A stretch of 64,000 nucleotides of DNA, taken from assembly GCF_000421705.1 (NCBI RefSeq), contig NZ_ATXN01000002.1:434001-498000 (forward strand). The letters run 5' to 3'. The translations under genes and the position numbers were made by a program. Every line of letters begins with the position of its first letter. Within the stretch, counting starts at the first letter, position 1. Shown one piece after another: positions 18,100 through 27,829 of the stretch. The notes beneath the pieces were generated by a model, which did no database searches, was not told the DNA's origin, and was given only the letters and a program-made list of their open reading frames with translations. This DNA is from Brevundimonas naejangsanensis DSM 23858. GTDB taxonomy: Bacteria > Pseudomonadota > Alphaproteobacteria > Caulobacterales > Caulobacteraceae.

Positions 18100-19005
18100 T
18101 CAGTGCCGTCGCGGCGAGAACCACTCCTGCCCCGTGCGCTGAATCGACCCCACCGCGGCCAGGATCGCCAGCATCTGCTCAACGCGATCCGTCTTGCGGC
18201 GGCCGTTCGGCCCGGCGAAACGGCTTGACAGTTCACCAAGCGACAGCGGCCCGCCCTCAAGCCGCAAAACATCCAGGACTTCTGCGGCCAGCTCTTCCGG
18301 AGCCTCCGGCAAGGGACGGATATCCCTTATCTGGGGGCGCAATGTCTCGACCGCCCGAGCCCGCCCCGCCGGCTTCACCCGGTCCTGCTGATAAGCGGGT
18401 CGCAAGAAACGGATATCGCCTCTCGCCTCCTGACCCGCACGCTCCTGGTTCAACGCCAGCAAGGCCGCCAGAATAGCCTGATCCGTCATAGCCGAAGGCC
18501 AGCCATAGGCTCGATGAACCGCTGCATCCAACTCCCGGTGCAGACGATCCAGCTCGTCAAATCGGCCTGAGCATCGCTCATTATAGAGCGCCGTCATCGT
18601 CAGGGCGTCGTCCAAAGCCATCAACTCCTGACGCTGGGCCTCGATGGCTTCGGCAGCGACGCCGATCTCCAGGCCCGCCATTCCATCGAGACACGGGAAC
18701 GGAAAGGAGTCGAAACAGGCCGTTATAGACGGGCCGGTCCTCGAGGCGCCCGCCCTGCGCCAACGCCCACAGCCCATGCGCACGGGACGACAGCACGCCC
18801 AGAACACGTGGATCATCCGACGCGACCGCCACCACCGTGTTGTCAGGCAGAACATCCGCATCCAGAAAGCGGAACCAGCGGTGCTTGGATTTCTCGACCG
18901 TAGCGATGTAGCGGGGCAGCCCGCGCAAGGCGTCGCGAAAGGCGCCTCGCGGCTCACCGAACACCCACCATTTGTCGCGATAGGCAGCCCGACTGTTCCC
19001 GTCAC
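18100..19005 (-). CDS. Fragment 3: C-terminal region of the MmeI-like enzyme
   Basis: Only the part after about 18726 is family sequence. It begins CFDSFPFP, continues with DDALTMTALYN and a LHRELDAAVHRAYGWP segment that is a hallmark of this family, then LNQERAGQEARGDIRFLRP. The last 60 residues look like a winged helix (LSLGELSSRFAGP). The upstream residues to 19005 are an out-of-frame reading of fragment 2. It is not expected to be translated independently. Confidence 0.5.
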   Translation of the reverse strand: MTGTVGLPIATNGGCSVSREAPFATPCAGCPATSLRSRNPSTAGSAFWMRMFCLTTRWWRSRRMIHVFWACCRPVRMGCGRWRRAGASRTGPSITACFDSFPFPCLDGMAGLEIGVAAEAIEAQRQELMALDDALTMTALYNERCSGRFDELDRLHRELDAAVHRAYGWPSAMTDQAILAALLALNQERAGQEARGDIRFLRPAYQQDRVKPAGRARAVETLRPQIRDIRPLPEAPEELAAEVLDVLRLEGGPLSLGELSSRFAGPNGRRKTDRVEQMLAILAAVGSIQRTGQEWFSPRRH

Positions 19006-21139
19006 GCTCGACCTTCACCGTGTCTTTCAGGCGCCCAAAGAGCTGTGGCCAAAAGCGCCGGACATCGTCCTCTTCCAGGCCGTACAGGTCGATCACCTTC
19101 ACGCCGCGAGGGCGGGCCGCCAGATCGCGCCCGTTTCGATAGGCCCGGATCGGCGGCGCATCCACGCAATCGCGCGCCAGTTCGTCGGCCTCGCTCTCCG
19201 AAACGATAAAGCCCGCGCCGTGCAGCTTGACGCCCGGCGAACACAGGAGTGCGTTCGCCCTCAACGGCTGCGCATGGGACATCCCGCCGCCTATGGTCAG
19301 ATCGGCGCCGATATCACCCCGCTTTTCATCGAATTGAAGGACGATCTCCCCGCCTGCATCCAGGCGCTCCTCGCGGATCGTCAGCAAACGTCCCTGTCCG
19401 TTCGGGGCGCCGCGCTCGGCCACAGTCATGGCGATACGCACCTCAGCGCCACGTTCCTCGCCCTTGCTCCAGGGATGGTCAGGAATGGCGAAGGTCAGCC
19501 GCATGGGCGGCTCTCCGGTCAGGTGATGCTCCAGCACGCGGCGCGAGAAATTCTGAGTGATGGAGTTGGTGGTGATGAAGCCGAACCGCCTTAGCTGGCT
19601 CTTGGGCGCCGTCAGGATTTCAGCGGCGCGATCCCACCACGCCATGACCAGATCGGCGGAGCGGAATCGCCCCTGCCGCACATGCCACAGGGCGTCGACA
19701 TAGCCATCGCCTAGCTCGCGACGAAGGTTCTTGCCCGCAATGAAGGGCGGGTTGCCGATGATGAAGTGGGCGACAGGCCATTGGGTGGGCTGGGGCCGAC
19801 GATAATGCACGACCTCCGTTTCCCGGTTGAACCGCCACAGACTGATCGGGCGGCCGCGCGCATCGCGATGCAGATCTTCACCCGCCGACACGAGCAGGGC
19901 GTCGGCCCGGATGATGCGGTCGCGCCCCCGTCTTGGGGCCAATTGGCCGGCGGCGGCCAGCTGGGACGGCGCCTCTCCGTTGCGGATGCGCCATTGCAGG
20001 TACCCGATCCACATGACGACCTCGGCGATCGAGGCGGCGTGGTCGGATTTCTCAATGCCCCAGAACTGGGTCGGGTTGATCTTGCGGCGCACAGCCGCGT
20101 CGGTCGCCTCGCCTCCCAGTTGCTGCAAGGCGCTGAGGACGTCCCTCTCCAGGTCCTTCATCATGGTCATGGCGACATAGAGGAAGTTGCCCGTTCCGCA
20201 GGCGGGGTCCAGCACCCGGATCGTGCATAGTCGTCGCTGGAACCGCCGGACCGCCGCTCGCGCAGCCACGGCTTCGCCCCGGGCGTAATCGCTGAAAGCA
20301 CAGGCTCGCACCGCCTCCCAGTCCGCGCGCAGCGGACCTATGATCGTCGCATCCACCAGCCGCTGCACATAGGCTCTCGGCGTGTAATGCGCGCCGAGTT
20401 CGGTGCGGTCACCGGGTTCCAGCGCGCGCTCCAGAAAGCTCCCGAAAACAGCAGGCTCTACGGCTGACCAGTCGCAGCCGGCGGCGCGTATCAACACCTC
20501 CAGATCAGCCTCGCTGAGCGGCAGCGCCACCTCCTCGCGAAACAGACCGCTGCCGAACGCAGGGACATCCTGACGCAAGGCGGCGCAGTGTCCTCCGCGC
20601 GCCAGACTGCGAAATACGGTCGCCGCGCTCAGGTGAAAGCGGGCTGCATGACCGCGATAGCTTTCCAGCAGCGTCAGAAAGCCCTTTTGGCGGATCAGAC
20701 CAACGCTGTCGGCGTACATCGCCAGGATGCACTGCATCACGAACATGAAGATGCGACGATCCGTGATCGGCTGAAACGCCTGCGATGGATCATGCAGCGC
20801 CCGAGCCCGCATCGAACGCACCAGGCGCCCCAACACGCCCGAAATCTCCTGCGTCGCCGCATTCACCGGACGTTGCGTGTCAAGGCTGCGGGGGGCGTCC
20901 CATACCTTTCGCAGACGTTCCCTGATCGCCGGATCACGCAAATCCGTCAGATCGATGCGGCTGCTCTTCGCATCTGGAAACGGCGCATAGCCCCTCCCCG
21001 CCCGCTCGAAGTCAGCCCACAGGTGAATGGCCGCGCCGACATCGACCATCATCAAGAACGGCGGACATTCCGGCAGGGCCGCCGCATAGTTTTCAGCTTG
21101 AGCGTGCGCCTTGCCCATCAAGCGATTCAAGGCCTCCAC
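18581..21139 (-). CDS. Fragment 2: helical, methyltransferase and target-recognition part of the MmeI-like enzyme
   Basis: 852-codon frame opening with GTG and overlapping fragment 1 by 13 bases. The start of the family's second domain (QAENYAAALPECPPFLMMVDVG) follows at once. The SAM-binding motif DPACGTGNFLYVA is near residue 320 and the N6-adenine catalytic motif IGNPPFIAGK near residue 475. The region after about residue 600 should be the target-recognition domain. The last roughly 50 residues (after VYNGLF) are out-of-frame translation and not family-like. It might still act as a solitary DNA adenine methyltransferase. Confidence 0.65.
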   Translation of the reverse strand: MEALNRLMGKAHAQAENYAAALPECPPFLMMVDVGAAIHLWADFERAGRGYAPFPDAKSSRIDLTDLRDPAIRERLRKVWDAPRSLDTQRPVNAATQEISGVLGRLVRSMRARALHDPSQAFQPITDRRIFMFVMQCILAMYADSVGLIRQKGFLTLLESYRGHAARFHLSAATVFRSLARGGHCAALRQDVPAFGSGLFREEVALPLSEADLEVLIRAAGCDWSAVEPAVFGSFLERALEPGDRTELGAHYTPRAYVQRLVDATIIGPLRADWEAVRACAFSDYARGEAVAARAAVRRFQRRLCTIRVLDPACGTGNFLYVAMTMMKDLERDVLSALQQLGGEATDAAVRRKINPTQFWGIEKSDHAASIAEVVMWIGYLQWRIRNGEAPSQLAAAGQLAPRRGRDRIIRADALLVSAGEDLHRDARGRPISLWRFNRETEVVHYRRPQPTQWPVAHFIIGNPPFIAGKNLRRELGDGYVDALWHVRQGRFRSADLVMAWWDRAAEILTAPKSQLRRFGFITTNSITQNFSRRVLEHHLTGEPPMRLTFAIPDHPWSKGEERGAEVRIAMTVAERGAPNGQGRLLTIREERLDAGGEIVLQFDEKRGDIGADLTIGGGMSHAQPLRANALLCSPGVKLHGAGFIVSESEADELARDCVDAPPIRAYRNGRDLAARPRGVKVIDLYGLEEDDVRRFWPQLFGRLKDTVKVERDGNSRAAYRDKWWVFGEPRGAFRDALRGLPRYIATVEKSKHRWFRFLDADVLPDNTVVAVASDDPRVLGVLSSRAHGLWALAQGGRLEDRPVYNGLFRLLSVPVSRWNGGPGDRRRCRSHRGPASGVDGFGRRPDDDGAL

Positions 21140-21471
21140 GCCGTCCTTCGGCGCCTTTCGTCCCGGCCATTCAACAGGGCCGCCAACTGACGCAGGTCCA
21201 TATCCTCGCCCGTAGCCTGTTGGGGCGACAGCTTGAGCTCCATCACGAAAGAGCCGTGCTTGAAGCAGTCGATGGATTTGTTGGTTATACGCCCCTCGCC
21301 GAGAGGGAATTTCACCGTGCGCTCGAAACAGTAGTCACGGTCCCCAACTGCCTGCTGCCCCGGCGCCGCGACGCCCAGGACGGCGCAGAGTTCGATGATG
21401 AAGCTCTGGCCGTTCGCCCTTTCGCTGATCGTCGCCTCGCTCCAGCGCGCGATGAATTGTTCGACGTCCAT
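21127..21471 (-). CDS. Fragment 1: N-terminal nuclease domain of the MmeI-like enzyme
   Basis: 114 residues beginning MDVEQFIARW, with the family N-terminal segment ERANGQSFIIELCAVLGV. It carries a D...ExK-type nuclease core: Asp in SIDCFKHG and Glu-Leu-Lys in VMELKLS. It ends at a premature stop after the RRTAW segment, where the next fragment takes over in another frame. On its own it would lack methyltransferase and target recognition. Confidence 0.6.
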   Translation of the reverse strand: MDVEQFIARWSEATISERANGQSFIIELCAVLGVAAPGQQAVGDRDYCFERTVKFPLGEGRITNKSIDCFKHGSFVMELKLSPQQATGEDMDLRQLAALLNGRDERRRRTAWRP

Positions 21472-21505
21472 AAGCTGGTTCCTCCCCCGAAGAACCTAAC
21501 CTTAC

Positions 21506-21538
21506 CGCGAATAAATATATAACTACAACTTATTCGCG
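21506..21538. promoter_or_regulatory. AT-rich inverted repeat upstream of the restriction-modification gene
   Basis: Perfect 9-bp arms CGCGAATAA and TTATTCGCG are separated by 15 mostly A/T bases, 35 bases before the nuclease start at 21471. This is one of the most AT-rich spots in the window. It could be the promoter plus an operator for a repressor, or a hairpin in the leader. No regulator gene is adjacent. Confidence 0.45.
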
Positions 21539-21647
21539 CATTCAGGACAACGCTCACGCCGACCACCTGACCGCGGCCGCCCTAACCGAGAGAGAAACAA
21601 ATGTATCGCGTACCGGCACGAGGCCGCGCTCCCGCGGACCGCTTGCG

Positions 21648-22868
21648 TCAGAGTCCGGCTGCGCGACCCGCCACATATCGGCAGTGCAGCAGGGGCTTGC
21701 CCAGCCAATAGGCCAGTTCGGCCGGGCGGCTGATGTCCCAGACGGCCAGATCGGCGGCCTTGCCCGCCTCCACCGTGCCGATCTCATCATGCAACCCTAG
21801 CGCGCGGGCCGCATTGCGCGTGGCGCCCGCCAGAGCCTCTTCCGGCGTCAGACGGAACTGGACGCAGGCCAGGTTGATCGCCGCCGTCATCGAGGCCACG
21901 GGGGAAGTGCCGGGGTTGCAGTCCGTCGCTACCGCCATGCGCGCGCCATGCTGGCGCAACAGGGCGATCGGCGGCGCCTGCGTCTCGCGCAGCATCAGGA
22001 AGGCGCCCGGCAACAGCACCGCCACCACGCCCGCCTCGGCCATGGCCTTCACGCCCGCCTCGGTCGTGTGCTCGATATGGTCGGCCGACAGGGCCTGATA
22101 GCGGGCGGCCAGCGCCCCACCGCCGCCGTCCGATAACTGGTCGGCGTGCAGCTTGACCGGCAGGCCCAGTTCCTCGGCCTTGTCGAACAGGCGGCTGACC
22201 TCCTCGACCGAGAAGGCGATGGGCTCGCAATAGGCGTCCACCGCGTCGACCAGCCCCTCGGCATGGGCGGCGGGCAGGATTTCATCCACAGCCTTGTCCA
22301 CATAGGCGGCGCGGTCGGCCTTATGCTCCGGTGGGACGGCATGAAGGCCGAGATAGGAGGTGCGCACCCGCACCCCGGCCTCGCGCCCGATGCGGCGAGC
22401 GACGCGCAGCATCTTCAGTTCGCTGTCGTGGTCTAGGCCATAGCCGGACTTGATCTCGACCGTGGTGACGCCGGTCGCCTTCAGCCCTTCCAGCCGCGCC
22501 AGGGCCGAGGCGTAGAGCTGATCCTCGCTCTCTTCGCGCGTGGCGCGCACGGACGAGACGATGCCGCCCCCGGCGCGCGCGATCTCTTCATAGGTCGCGC
22601 CTTCCAGCCGCTGCTCGAACTCGCCCGAGCGGTCGCCGCCGAAGACCAGATGGGTGTGGCAGTCGACCAGCCCAGGCGTGACCCAGCGCCCGCCCAGACG
22701 GTCGGTTTCCACAGCCTTATGCACAGGCAGGTCCGCGCGCGCCCCGACCCAGACGATGCGCCCATCCTTGATCAGGATGGCGGCGTCCTCGATTGCGCCA
22801 TAGGGCTCGCCGCCCTCGGTCATGGCGGCGACGCGGCAGTCGGTGATCAGCAGATCGGCGTCGATCAT
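21648..22868 (-). CDS. hutI: Imidazolonepropionase
   Basis: Third enzyme of histidine degradation, hydrolysing imidazolone-5-propionate to N-formimino-L-glutamate. This 406-residue amidohydrolase has the metal-binding [13 protein letters not shown] motif near residue 70, [20 protein letters not shown] and [10 protein letters not shown], all typical of HutI. Its ATG overlaps the hutG stop by four bases, making it the last gene of the minus-strand hutC-hutG-hutI unit. Confidence 0.95.
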   Translation of the reverse strand: MIDADLLITDCRVAAMTEGGEPYGAIEDAAILIKDGRIVWVGARADLPVHKAVETDRLGGRWVTPGLVDCHTHLVFGGDRSGEFEQRLEGATYEEIARAGGGIVSSVRATREESEDQLYASALARLEGLKATGVTTVEIKSGYGLDHDSELKMLRVARRIGREAGVRVRTSYLGLHAVPPEHKADRAAYVDKAVDEILPAAHAEGLVDAVDAYCEPIAFSVEEVSRLFDKAEELGLPVKLHADQLSDGGGGALAARYQALSADHIEHTTEAGVKAMAEAGVVAVLLPGAFLMLRETQAPPIALLRQHGARMAVATDCNPGTSPVASMTAAINLACVQFRLTPEEALAGATRNAARALGLHDEIGTVEAGKAADLAVWDISRPAELAYWLGKPLLHCRYVAGRAAGL

Positions 22869-23767
22869 CGGGCGGCGACTCCAGCCAGAATTTCACAGAA
22901 CCACCGCCCTGCCGTCAGGGAGCCGAGGTCGCCGACTTCCAGCGACGGGTCGTATTCGGTCAGGTCGACGGCGCGCACCTTAGAGCAGGCGCCGATGGCG
23001 CGGGCGGCATCGAAGAAGTCGTGGACCGACACCCCGCCCGGCCGTGCGCCGGGGCTGGCGGGCCACTGGCTGCGGTCGATGACGTCGATATCGAAGTCGA
23101 CGTAGATGACTTCGCACAGGGACGACAGCCGCTCCAGTTCCTCGACCACGACATTAGCCAGACCCCGCTGGCGACACTCTCGCGCGGTGCGGACGCTGAT
23201 GCCTGAGCCTTCCGCCTTTTCGTGGGCGCGGCGTGTGTTGGCGAAGGGGGCGAGGCCGACCTGGCTGATGCGATGACCGTCGAGCCCATCATCCAGCAGG
23301 GCCTGAATCGGGTTGCCGTTGGTCAGGCCCTGATCCGTGTCGCGCAGGTCGAAGTGGGCGTCCAGCGTCAGGACGCCGACGCTCGAAAGCCCCTTGGCGA
23401 GCCCCAGCGCGTGGACGCCCGGCCGGGTGATGGCGTTGTTGCCGCCGACCAGAATCGTGAGGTCGCGATGGGCCTGCGCCGCCACCGCGTCGCGCACCGG
23501 CTCAAAGGCATCAAACGGCGAGACGGCCTTCAGCGCCACATCGCCCGCGTCGTGGACCTTGATATCAAGCTCCAAGCCAGTCTCAACGTCGTAGGTCGAC
23601 AGGCGCGGCAGAACCCCACGCAGCGCCTTCGGCCCCAGATCACAACGGCCCGGCGTCAGCGACCGCTCGTTCAGCGGCGCACCGATCAGGGCGACGCGCG
23701 CGTCGGGATGATGGCCCACCAGATCGCCGACAGATCGCCACCCCAGGGCTTCAGACGGTTCGCTCAT
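22865..23767 (-). CDS. hutG: Arginase-family formimidoylglutamase
   Basis: Ureohydrolase-fold enzyme, 300 residues, expected from context to convert N-formimino-glutamate to glutamate and formamide. I use the ATG at 23767, preceded by AAAGGA and 4 bases after the hutC stop. Manganese-ligand motifs DAHFDLRD and VDFDIDVID are present. The family's first ligand motif, normally GGDH or GGNH, reads GGNNAITRP, so one His ligand is replaced by Asn. This may alter metal binding or mark a subfamily. No hutF-like iminohydrolase is in the window, which favours the four-step pathway. Confidence 0.85.
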   Translation of the reverse strand: MSEPSEALGWRSVGDLVGHHPDARVALIGAPLNERSLTPGRCDLGPKALRGVLPRLSTYDVETGLELDIKVHDAGDVALKAVSPFDAFEPVRDAVAAQAHRDLTILVGGNNAITRPGVHALGLAKGLSSVGVLTLDAHFDLRDTDQGLTNGNPIQALLDDGLDGHRISQVGLAPFANTRRAHEKAEGSGISVRTARECRQRGLANVVVEELERLSSLCEVIYVDFDIDVIDRSQWPASPGARPGGVSVHDFFDAARAIGACSKVRAVDLTEYDPSLEVGDLGSLTAGRWFCEILAGVAAR

Positions 23768-23771
23768 CGGG

Positions 23772-24476
23772 TCATCCTTTGGTCGGAGAGAAGCGGGCGA
23801 CCAGATCATAGGCCGCGCCGGGGAAAATCTGTGAGGCCCAGGTCACGCCCTGACCGTCGCGCCAGGTGCGACGCTCAAGCCGCAGACAGGGCGCGCCGTC
23901 GGCCAGCCTCAGACCCGCCGCCGTCTCATGATCGGCGCCGACGGCAGAAATGCGGTGCTCGGCCTCGGTCCAGGGCATATGAGCCAGCAGCCAACCGCCT
24001 GGCGGCTGCGTGGTGAAATCGGCGGCTTCCGCCTCGGGCGCCGCCGTCAGTGAGATCAGGCGTCTCTCGAACACGAACGGCAGGTCATCCGCCAGATGAA
24101 GCGTCTGCAGTTCAATCACCCGCTCGCCCAGACCCTCATCGTCCTCACCCGCAGGGCGCACGATTCGGCCCAGCAGGCGGTGGGAATAGGCCAGCCCCCT
24201 GCCCTCGACCTCGGACTGGATGTCGGGGATGGCGACAAGGGCCGAGGAATGCACGGGCGGATGGGCCACGACCGTCCCAGCGCGGCGACGGCGCACCACC
24301 AGTCCCCTCGCCGCCAGATCGGACATGGCCCGCGACACCGTCATGCGGGCGCAACCGTATTCCGTGGTCAGTTCAGCCTCGGTCGGAATGCGGAAGCCCG
24401 GCCGCCACTCGCCCGAGGCGATGCGGCGCTCGATGTCGCCCGCGATGCGACGATGAAGCGGCTCCTGATCCATCAT
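23772..24476 (-). CDS. hutC: GntR/UTRA-family histidine utilisation repressor
   Basis: Transcription factor of 234 residues that represses hut genes until urocanate binds. The N-terminal winged helix (about 5-75) contains GFRIPTEAELTTEYGCARMTVSRA. The UTRA ligand domain (about 90-230) has FERRLISL and the C-terminal TWASQIFPGAAYDLVARF. The start is the first of two ATGs at 24476. Its position at the head of hutG-hutI and divergent from hutU-hutH, with a palindrome between, is the standard arrangement. Confidence 0.92.
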   Translation of the reverse strand: MMDQEPLHRRIAGDIERRIASGEWRPGFRIPTEAELTTEYGCARMTVSRAMSDLAARGLVVRRRRAGTVVAHPPVHSSALVAIPDIQSEVEGRGLAYSHRLLGRIVRPAGEDDEGLGERVIELQTLHLADDLPFVFERRLISLTAAPEAEAADFTTQPPGGWLLAHMPWTEAEHRISAVGADHETAAGLRLADGAPCLRLERRTWRDGQGVTWASQIFPGAAYDLVARFSPTKG

Positions 24477-24501
24477 GCGAAACTGCCCCTTGCGCGCATT
24501 A

Positions 24502-24513
24502 ATGTCTAGACAT
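24502..24513. promoter_or_regulatory. Likely HutC operator between divergent hut operons
   Basis: ATGTCTAGACAT is a perfect 12-bp palindrome lying 25 bases before hutC and 46 before hutU, where one site can control both directions. Its TGTCTAGACA core is of the kind bound by GntR/HutC regulators. Assignment rests on position and symmetry. Confidence 0.65.
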
Positions 24514-24559
24514 AACACTGAGCCCAACATTCGACGGCCGAAGCCGCATGGAGGATTCG

Positions 24560-26236
24560 ATGTCCACGCCAAACACTCACCAGAATACCAGAGTGGTCCG
24601 CAGCCCGCGCGGGCCTGAAAAGACCGCAAAAACCTGGGCCGCCGAGGCCGCCATGCGGATGCTGATGAACAACCTCGACCCCGATGTGGCCGAGCGCCCT
24701 GAAGACCTGGTCGTCTATGGCGGCATCGGCAAGGCCGCGCGCAACTGGCAGGCCTTCGACACCATCGTCGACCAGCTCCAGAGGCTGGAAGCAGACGAGA
24801 CGCTGATGGTCCAGTCGGGCAAGCCGGTCGGCGTGTTCCGCACTCATGTCGATGCGCCGCGCGTGCTGATCGCCAACTCCAACCTGGTGCCCAAATGGGC
24901 GACGTGGGACCACTTCAACGAACTCGATAAGAAGGGCCTGGCCATGTACGGCCAGATGACCGCCGGATCGTGGATCTACATCGGCACCCAGGGCATCGTT
25001 CAGGGCACCTATGAGACCTTCATGGAAGCGGGTCGCCAGCACTATGGCGGCGACTGGTCGGGCAAGTGGATCCTGACGGCGGGCCTGGGCGGCATGGGCG
25101 GCGCCCAGCCGCTGGCCGCGACCATGGCCGGCGCGTCCTGCATCACCATCGAGTGCCAGCGCAGCCGCATCGAGTTCCGCCTGCGCACCCGCTATGTCGA
25201 CGTCATGGCCGAGACGCTGGACGAGGCCCTGACCCTGCTGGAGCAGTCATTCAAGGACAAGAAACCCTTATCGATCGGTCTGTTGGGCAATGCGGCTGAT
25301 CTTCTGCCCGAAATGGTCAAGCGCGGCGTCCGCCCCGATCTGGTGACGGATCAGACCAGCGCACACGACCCGGTCAACGGCTACCTGCCCTCGGGCTGGA
25401 CCGTCGCCGAGTGGGAAGAAAAGCGCGTCAGCGACCCGGCCGCCGTCGAGACCGCCGCCCGCGCGTCGATGGCGACCCACGTCAAAGCCATGCTGGACTT
25501 CCAGAAGATGGGGGTCCCCACGACCGACTACGGCAACAACATCCGTCAGGTCGCCTTTGACGAAGGCGTCGAGAACGCCTTCGACTTCCCCGGCTTCGTG
25601 CCCGCCTATATCCGCCCGCTGTTCTGCCGCGGCATCGGGCCGTTCCGCTGGGCCGCTCTGTCGGGTGATCCCGAGGACATCCGCAAGACGGATGAGGCGA
25701 TGAAGAAGCTGTTCCCCGACAACGCGGGCCTGCACCGCTGGCTGGACATGGCGGGGGAGCGCATCGCCTTCCAGGGTCTGCCGGCGCGCATCTGCTGGAT
25801 CGGTCTGGGCGACCGTCACCGCGCGGGCCTGATGTTCAACGAGATGGTCGCTTCGGGCGAACTGAGCGCCCCCATCGTCATCGGCCGCGATCACCTGGAC
25901 AGCGGCTCCGTCGCCAGCCCGAACCGCGAGACCGAAGCCATGATGGACGGCTCGGACGCCGTGTCCGACTGGCCTCTGCTGAACGCCCTGCTGAACACGG
26001 CGTCGGGCGCGTCGTGGGTGTCGCTGCATCACGGCGGCGGGGTCGGCATGGGCTATAGCCAGCACTCAGGCGTGGTCATCGTCGCCGACGGCACCGAAGA
26101 AGCCGCCAAACGTCTGGAACGCGTTCTGTGGAACGACCCGGCCACCGGCGTCATGCGCCACGCCGACGCCGGATACGACATCGCCAAGGACGCCGCGCGC
26201 GAACATGGCCTGAACCTGCCCTCGCTGGACCTGTAA
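24560..26236 (+). CDS. hutU: Urocanate hydratase
   Basis: Second enzyme of histidine degradation, adding water to urocanate with bound NAD to give imidazolone propionate. 558 residues, standard length. The start is ATG 24560, with GGAGG six bases upstream; an ATG at 24548 overlaps that ribosome site and is rejected. Family segments include [11 protein letters not shown], the NAD-binding [23 protein letters not shown], and [16 protein letters not shown] near the C-terminus. hutH begins 4 bases after the stop. Confidence 0.96.
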   Translation: MSTPNTHQNTRVVRSPRGPEKTAKTWAAEAAMRMLMNNLDPDVAERPEDLVVYGGIGKAARNWQAFDTIVDQLQRLEADETLMVQSGKPVGVFRTHVDAPRVLIANSNLVPKWATWDHFNELDKKGLAMYGQMTAGSWIYIGTQGIVQGTYETFMEAGRQHYGGDWSGKWILTAGLGGMGGAQPLAATMAGASCITIECQRSRIEFRLRTRYVDVMAETLDEALTLLEQSFKDKKPLSIGLLGNAADLLPEMVKRGVRPDLVTDQTSAHDPVNGYLPSGWTVAEWEEKRVSDPAAVETAARASMATHVKAMLDFQKMGVPTTDYGNNIRQVAFDEGVENAFDFPGFVPAYIRPLFCRGIGPFRWAALSGDPEDIRKTDEAMKKLFPDNAGLHRWLDMAGERIAFQGLPARICWIGLGDRHRAGLMFNEMVASGELSAPIVIGRDHLDSGSVASPNRETEAMMDGSDAVSDWPLLNALLNTASGASWVSLHHGGGVGMGYSQHSGVVIVADGTEEAAKRLERVLWNDPATGVMRHADAGYDIAKDAAREHGLNLPSLDL

Positions 26237-26240
26237 GCTT

Positions 26241-27773
26241 ATGACCACCACCATTGAAATCGGCGCCGCGCCGCTCACCCTCGCCCAGCTTCGCGCCGTC
26301 CTGAACGGTCCGGTCACGGTCAGCCTGACCGACGCCGCCTGGGCTAATGTCGAAAAGGGCGCGGCGACCGTCGCCGCCATTCTGGACGAAGGCCGCACGG
26401 TCTATGGCATCAACACCGGCTTCGGCCTGCTGGCCAACACCAGCATCGCGGCGGAAGATCTTGAAACCCTTCAGAAGAACCTGGTGCTCAGCCATGCCTG
26501 CGGCGTCGGTGAGCCGCTGAGCGAGGACACCACCCGCCTGCTGATGGTGCTGAAGATCGCCAGCCTGTCGAAGGGCGCCTCGGGCGTACGTCGTCACACG
26601 CTGGAGACCCTGATCGGCATGGTCAACGCCGAGGTCCTGCCGCTGATCCCGTCAAAGGGCTCGGTCGGCGCCTCGGGCGATCTGGCGCCGCTGGCCCATA
26701 TGTCGTGCGTCCTGATCGGCGTCAGCGAAGCCCGCTATCAGGGTCAGGTGCTGGACGCCGTTTCGGCTCTGGCCAAGGCCGGACTGAAGCCGGTCGTACT
26801 GGGCCCCAAGGAAGGTCTGGCCCTGCTGAACGGCACCCAGTGCTCGACGGCCCTGGCCCTGACCGGCCTGTTCGCGACCGAGGACGTCTTCGCCGCCGCC
26901 ATCGCCGCCGGTGGCCTGTCGGTCGACGCCCTGTTGGGCTCGGACGCGCCGTTCGATCACCGCATCCACGCCCTGCGCGGCCAGCCGGGTCAGATCGACG
27001 TGGCCCGTCGTCTGCGTGAACTGCTGAACGGCAGCGCCATCCGCGACAGCCATCGTCACGACTGCGCCAAGGTGCAGGACCCCTACTCCCTGCGCTGTCA
27101 GCCGCAGGTGATGGGCGCGACGCTGGACGTGCTGCGCAACGCCGCCGCCATGCTTGAGCGCGAAGCCAACGCCGTGACCGACAATCCGCTGGTCTTCATC
27201 GAGGACGGCGATGTCATCTCGGGCGGCAACTTCCACGCTGAACCCGTTGCTTATGCAGCAGATCAGATCGCCATGGTCCTGTGCGAGATCGGCAATATCT
27301 CCGAACGCCGCACTTCGATCCTCGTCGATCCCAAGATGACCGACCTGCCCGCCTTCCTGGTCAAGGACAGCGGCGTGAACTCGGGCTTCATGATCGCCCA
27401 GGTGACGGCGGCGGCCCTGGTGGCCGAGAACCGCATGGTGGCTCACCCCTGCGTCATCGACACGGTGCCGACCAGCGCCAATCAGGAAGACCACGTGTCG
27501 ATGGCCACGCACGGCGCGCGCCGACTGCTGGACATGGCCGCCAATACGGCGACCGTCGTGGGCATCGAACTGCTGGCCGCGGCGCAAGGCATCGAGTTCC
27601 GCCGTCCACTGACCTCCTCGCCGGAGCTGGAGCAGACCTACGCCATCGTGCGCGAGGCCTGCGGCGCCTATACGGAAGACCGCTATTTCGCGCCGGACAT
27701 CGCCCGTGCGACCGAGGGCGTCCGTGCTGGCCGCTATCGCGCCTTCGCCGGCGATCTGCTGCCTTCGGCTTGA
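26241..27773 (+). CDS. hutH: Histidine ammonia-lyase
   Basis: First enzyme of the pathway, releasing ammonia from L-histidine to form urocanate. 510 residues. The Ala-Ser-Gly triplet that cyclises to the MIO cofactor is in [14 protein letters not shown] near residue 145. The catalytic Tyr loop appears as YGINTGFG, and later conserved segments are [19 protein letters not shown] and [14 protein letters not shown]. It follows hutU by 4 bases, so both are controlled from the shared hut operator. Confidence 0.97.
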   Translation: MTTTIEIGAAPLTLAQLRAVLNGPVTVSLTDAAWANVEKGAATVAAILDEGRTVYGINTGFGLLANTSIAAEDLETLQKNLVLSHACGVGEPLSEDTTRLLMVLKIASLSKGASGVRRHTLETLIGMVNAEVLPLIPSKGSVGASGDLAPLAHMSCVLIGVSEARYQGQVLDAVSALAKAGLKPVVLGPKEGLALLNGTQCSTALALTGLFATEDVFAAAIAAGGLSVDALLGSDAPFDHRIHALRGQPGQIDVARRLRELLNGSAIRDSHRHDCAKVQDPYSLRCQPQVMGATLDVLRNAAAMLEREANAVTDNPLVFIEDGDVISGGNFHAEPVAYAADQIAMVLCEIGNISERRTSILVDPKMTDLPAFLVKDSGVNSGFMIAQVTAAALVAENRMVAHPCVIDTVPTSANQEDHVSMATHGARRLLDMAANTATVVGIELLAAAQGIEFRRPLTSSPELEQTYAIVREACGAYTEDRYFAPDIARATEGVRAGRYRAFAGDLLPSA

Positions 27774-27829
27774 ACTGGACGGCGGTTGAGCGCTTTCGTA
27801 ATCAGAACGAACGCAGGATGCCGCCGATC

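Larger units (their letters stand above)
18100..21471 (-). pseudogene. MmeI-like type II restriction-modification (type IIL) gene broken by two frameshifts
   Basis: Three consecutive minus-strand frames together give one full-length MmeI-like protein: nuclease, helical spacer, N6-adenine methyltransferase, target-recognition domain and C-terminal helices. The first break is near 21140, where the sequence matching the family (TAW followed by EALNRLMG) shifts by -1. The second is near 18725, where family sequence resumes as CFDSFPFP after a +1 shift. The first and third pieces are in the same frame. Motifs in all parts look intact, so the damage is recent or, less likely, due to sequencing error. 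No partner helicase or separate methylase is nearby. If the breaks are real, cleavage is probably lost. Confidence 0.75.

Noticed and set aside
21120-21145. Programmed -1 frameshifting in the restriction gene
   Set aside because: No slippery heptamer is visible at the junction, and a second, opposite shift is needed near 18725. Mutational indels explain both better.
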